DNA of 6,650 bases from Bacteroidia bacterium (lineage in GTDB: Bacteria; Bacteroidota; Bacteroidia; Cytophagales; Cyclobacteriaceae), in NCBI GenBank assembly GCA_025356795.1, contig JANXRR010000181.1, positions 1-6,650 of the forward strand, read 5' to 3'. Of the stretch, positions 6,407 to 6,650 are shown one piece after another. The notes under the pieces are model-generated. The model ran no database searches, was not told the origin of the DNA, and saw only the letters and a program-made list of their open reading frames with translations. Position 1 is the stretch's first letter; every line of letters begins with the position of its first letter. A program made the position numbers and the translations under genes.

Positions 6407-6650
6407 ACAGTCTGGGAGTTAGAATAAAAAGGCAATGTACTGAAAAATAGTTGGTGACTTTGTTAGAATAAATCGTTAGACTTATCGCGTCAGCCTGAAG
6501 AAGAAGCAAACTCTGCTGGAGAGCAACTTGTCAGCAATAAGGTTGATGCTTATACGAAAAAAGAGGGGCTGGTCATTTCGATGGGTGGCCCTACTTTTTT
6601 TGGTAAGCCCGATGGCTTTAAAAACTCATTTTTCATTTGATAAGAATACA
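6407..6650. other. Right-edge region without an assignable gene; overlapping short open frames
   Basis: No gene here can be called with confidence. Three overlapping frames are open. (1) Plus strand 6467-6640: 57 codons with no upstream ATG, ending in tandem stops TGA-TAA. Its ordinary codon use and acidic stretch (RQPEEEANSAGEQ) look like the tail of a decayed or displaced gene. (2) Plus strand from ATG 6546 to the edge: 35 codons starting MLIRKKRGWSFR, followed by a hydrophobic WVALLFLVSPMA, like a signal peptide or anchor of a gene continuing to the right. (3) Minus strand 6550-6650: 33 codons running in from the right edge and ending at TAA, possibly the C-terminus of a convergent gene. 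At most one is likely to be real. I recognise none of the products. Confidence 0.3.
6564..6601 (+). terminator. Weak rho-independent terminator-like hairpin
   Basis: AGGG (6564-6567) can pair with CCCT (6589-6592), with C6569-G6588 continuing the stem across a bulged G; an alternative stem pairs GGTCA (6571-6575) with TGGCC (6586-6590). A run of seven T (6595-6601) follows two bases after the stem. This could end the transcript of the glycosyltransferase gene about 160-190 bp upstream. The stem is short and imperfect, and the region also overlaps possible coding frames, so the call is tentative. Confidence 0.3.

Noticed and set aside
6217..6435. Minus-strand 72-codon frame at the end of the glycosyltransferase gene
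   Set aside because: Mostly antisense to the glycosyltransferase C-terminus; Ser-rich low-information translation.
1..6650. CRISPR array, insertion sequence, tRNA, rRNA or riboswitch
   Set aside because: No regularly spaced repeats, no transposase or terminal repeats, and no recognisable RNA fold; in particular no B12 riboswitch is evident near the regulator.

Overview
The window looks like a chromosomal segment from a pigmented member of the Bacteroidota (Cytophagales- or Flavobacteriia-like; I cannot fix the genus). The DNA is AT-rich and most genes lack strong Shine-Dalgarno sequences. One clear promoter matches the Bacteroidota consensus (TTG-N19-TAnnTTTG), and the CrtI and CrtB proteins carry the motifs of the bacterial phytoene-to-lycopene enzymes.

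Layout. Positions 1-260 (minus strand) hold the first 86 codons of a ligase-associated DEXH-box helicase that runs off the left edge. A 98-bp divergent gap (261-358) separates it from a plus-strand run of six genes: a MerR-type regulator with a C-terminal cobalamin-binding-like region (359-1243, CarH/LitR class), an ECF sigma factor (1328-1831), phytoene desaturase crtI (1905-3386), phytoene synthase crtB (3420-4262), type I isopentenyl-diphosphate isomerase idi (4264-4794), and a multi-membrane-spanning GT-C glycosyltransferase (4850-6406). The last 244 bp hold no gene I can assign with confidence, only overlapping short open frames and a weak terminator-like hairpin.

How the genes fit together. 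Idi balances IPP and DMAPP, CrtB joins two GGPP into phytoene, and CrtI desaturates phytoene toward lycopene. No GGPP synthase or lycopene cyclase lies in the window, so the pathway must be completed elsewhere. The MerR/B12-type regulator beside an ECF sigma factor resembles the known LitR-LitS and CarH light-switch arrangements. The inferred circuit is that the regulator holds the sigma gene off in the dark, light relieves this, and the sigma factor then drives crtI-crtB-idi. A palindrome centred in the 19-bp promoter spacer of the sigma gene is a natural candidate operator.

The most interesting details are that palindrome, the partly degenerate B12-binding signature of the regulator (axial His motifs kept, SxL and GG changed), the absence of an adjacent anti-sigma gene, and the paired GAAC motifs one helical turn apart upstream of crtI. 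The architecture as a whole belongs to recognised families, and I do not see a wholly new system.
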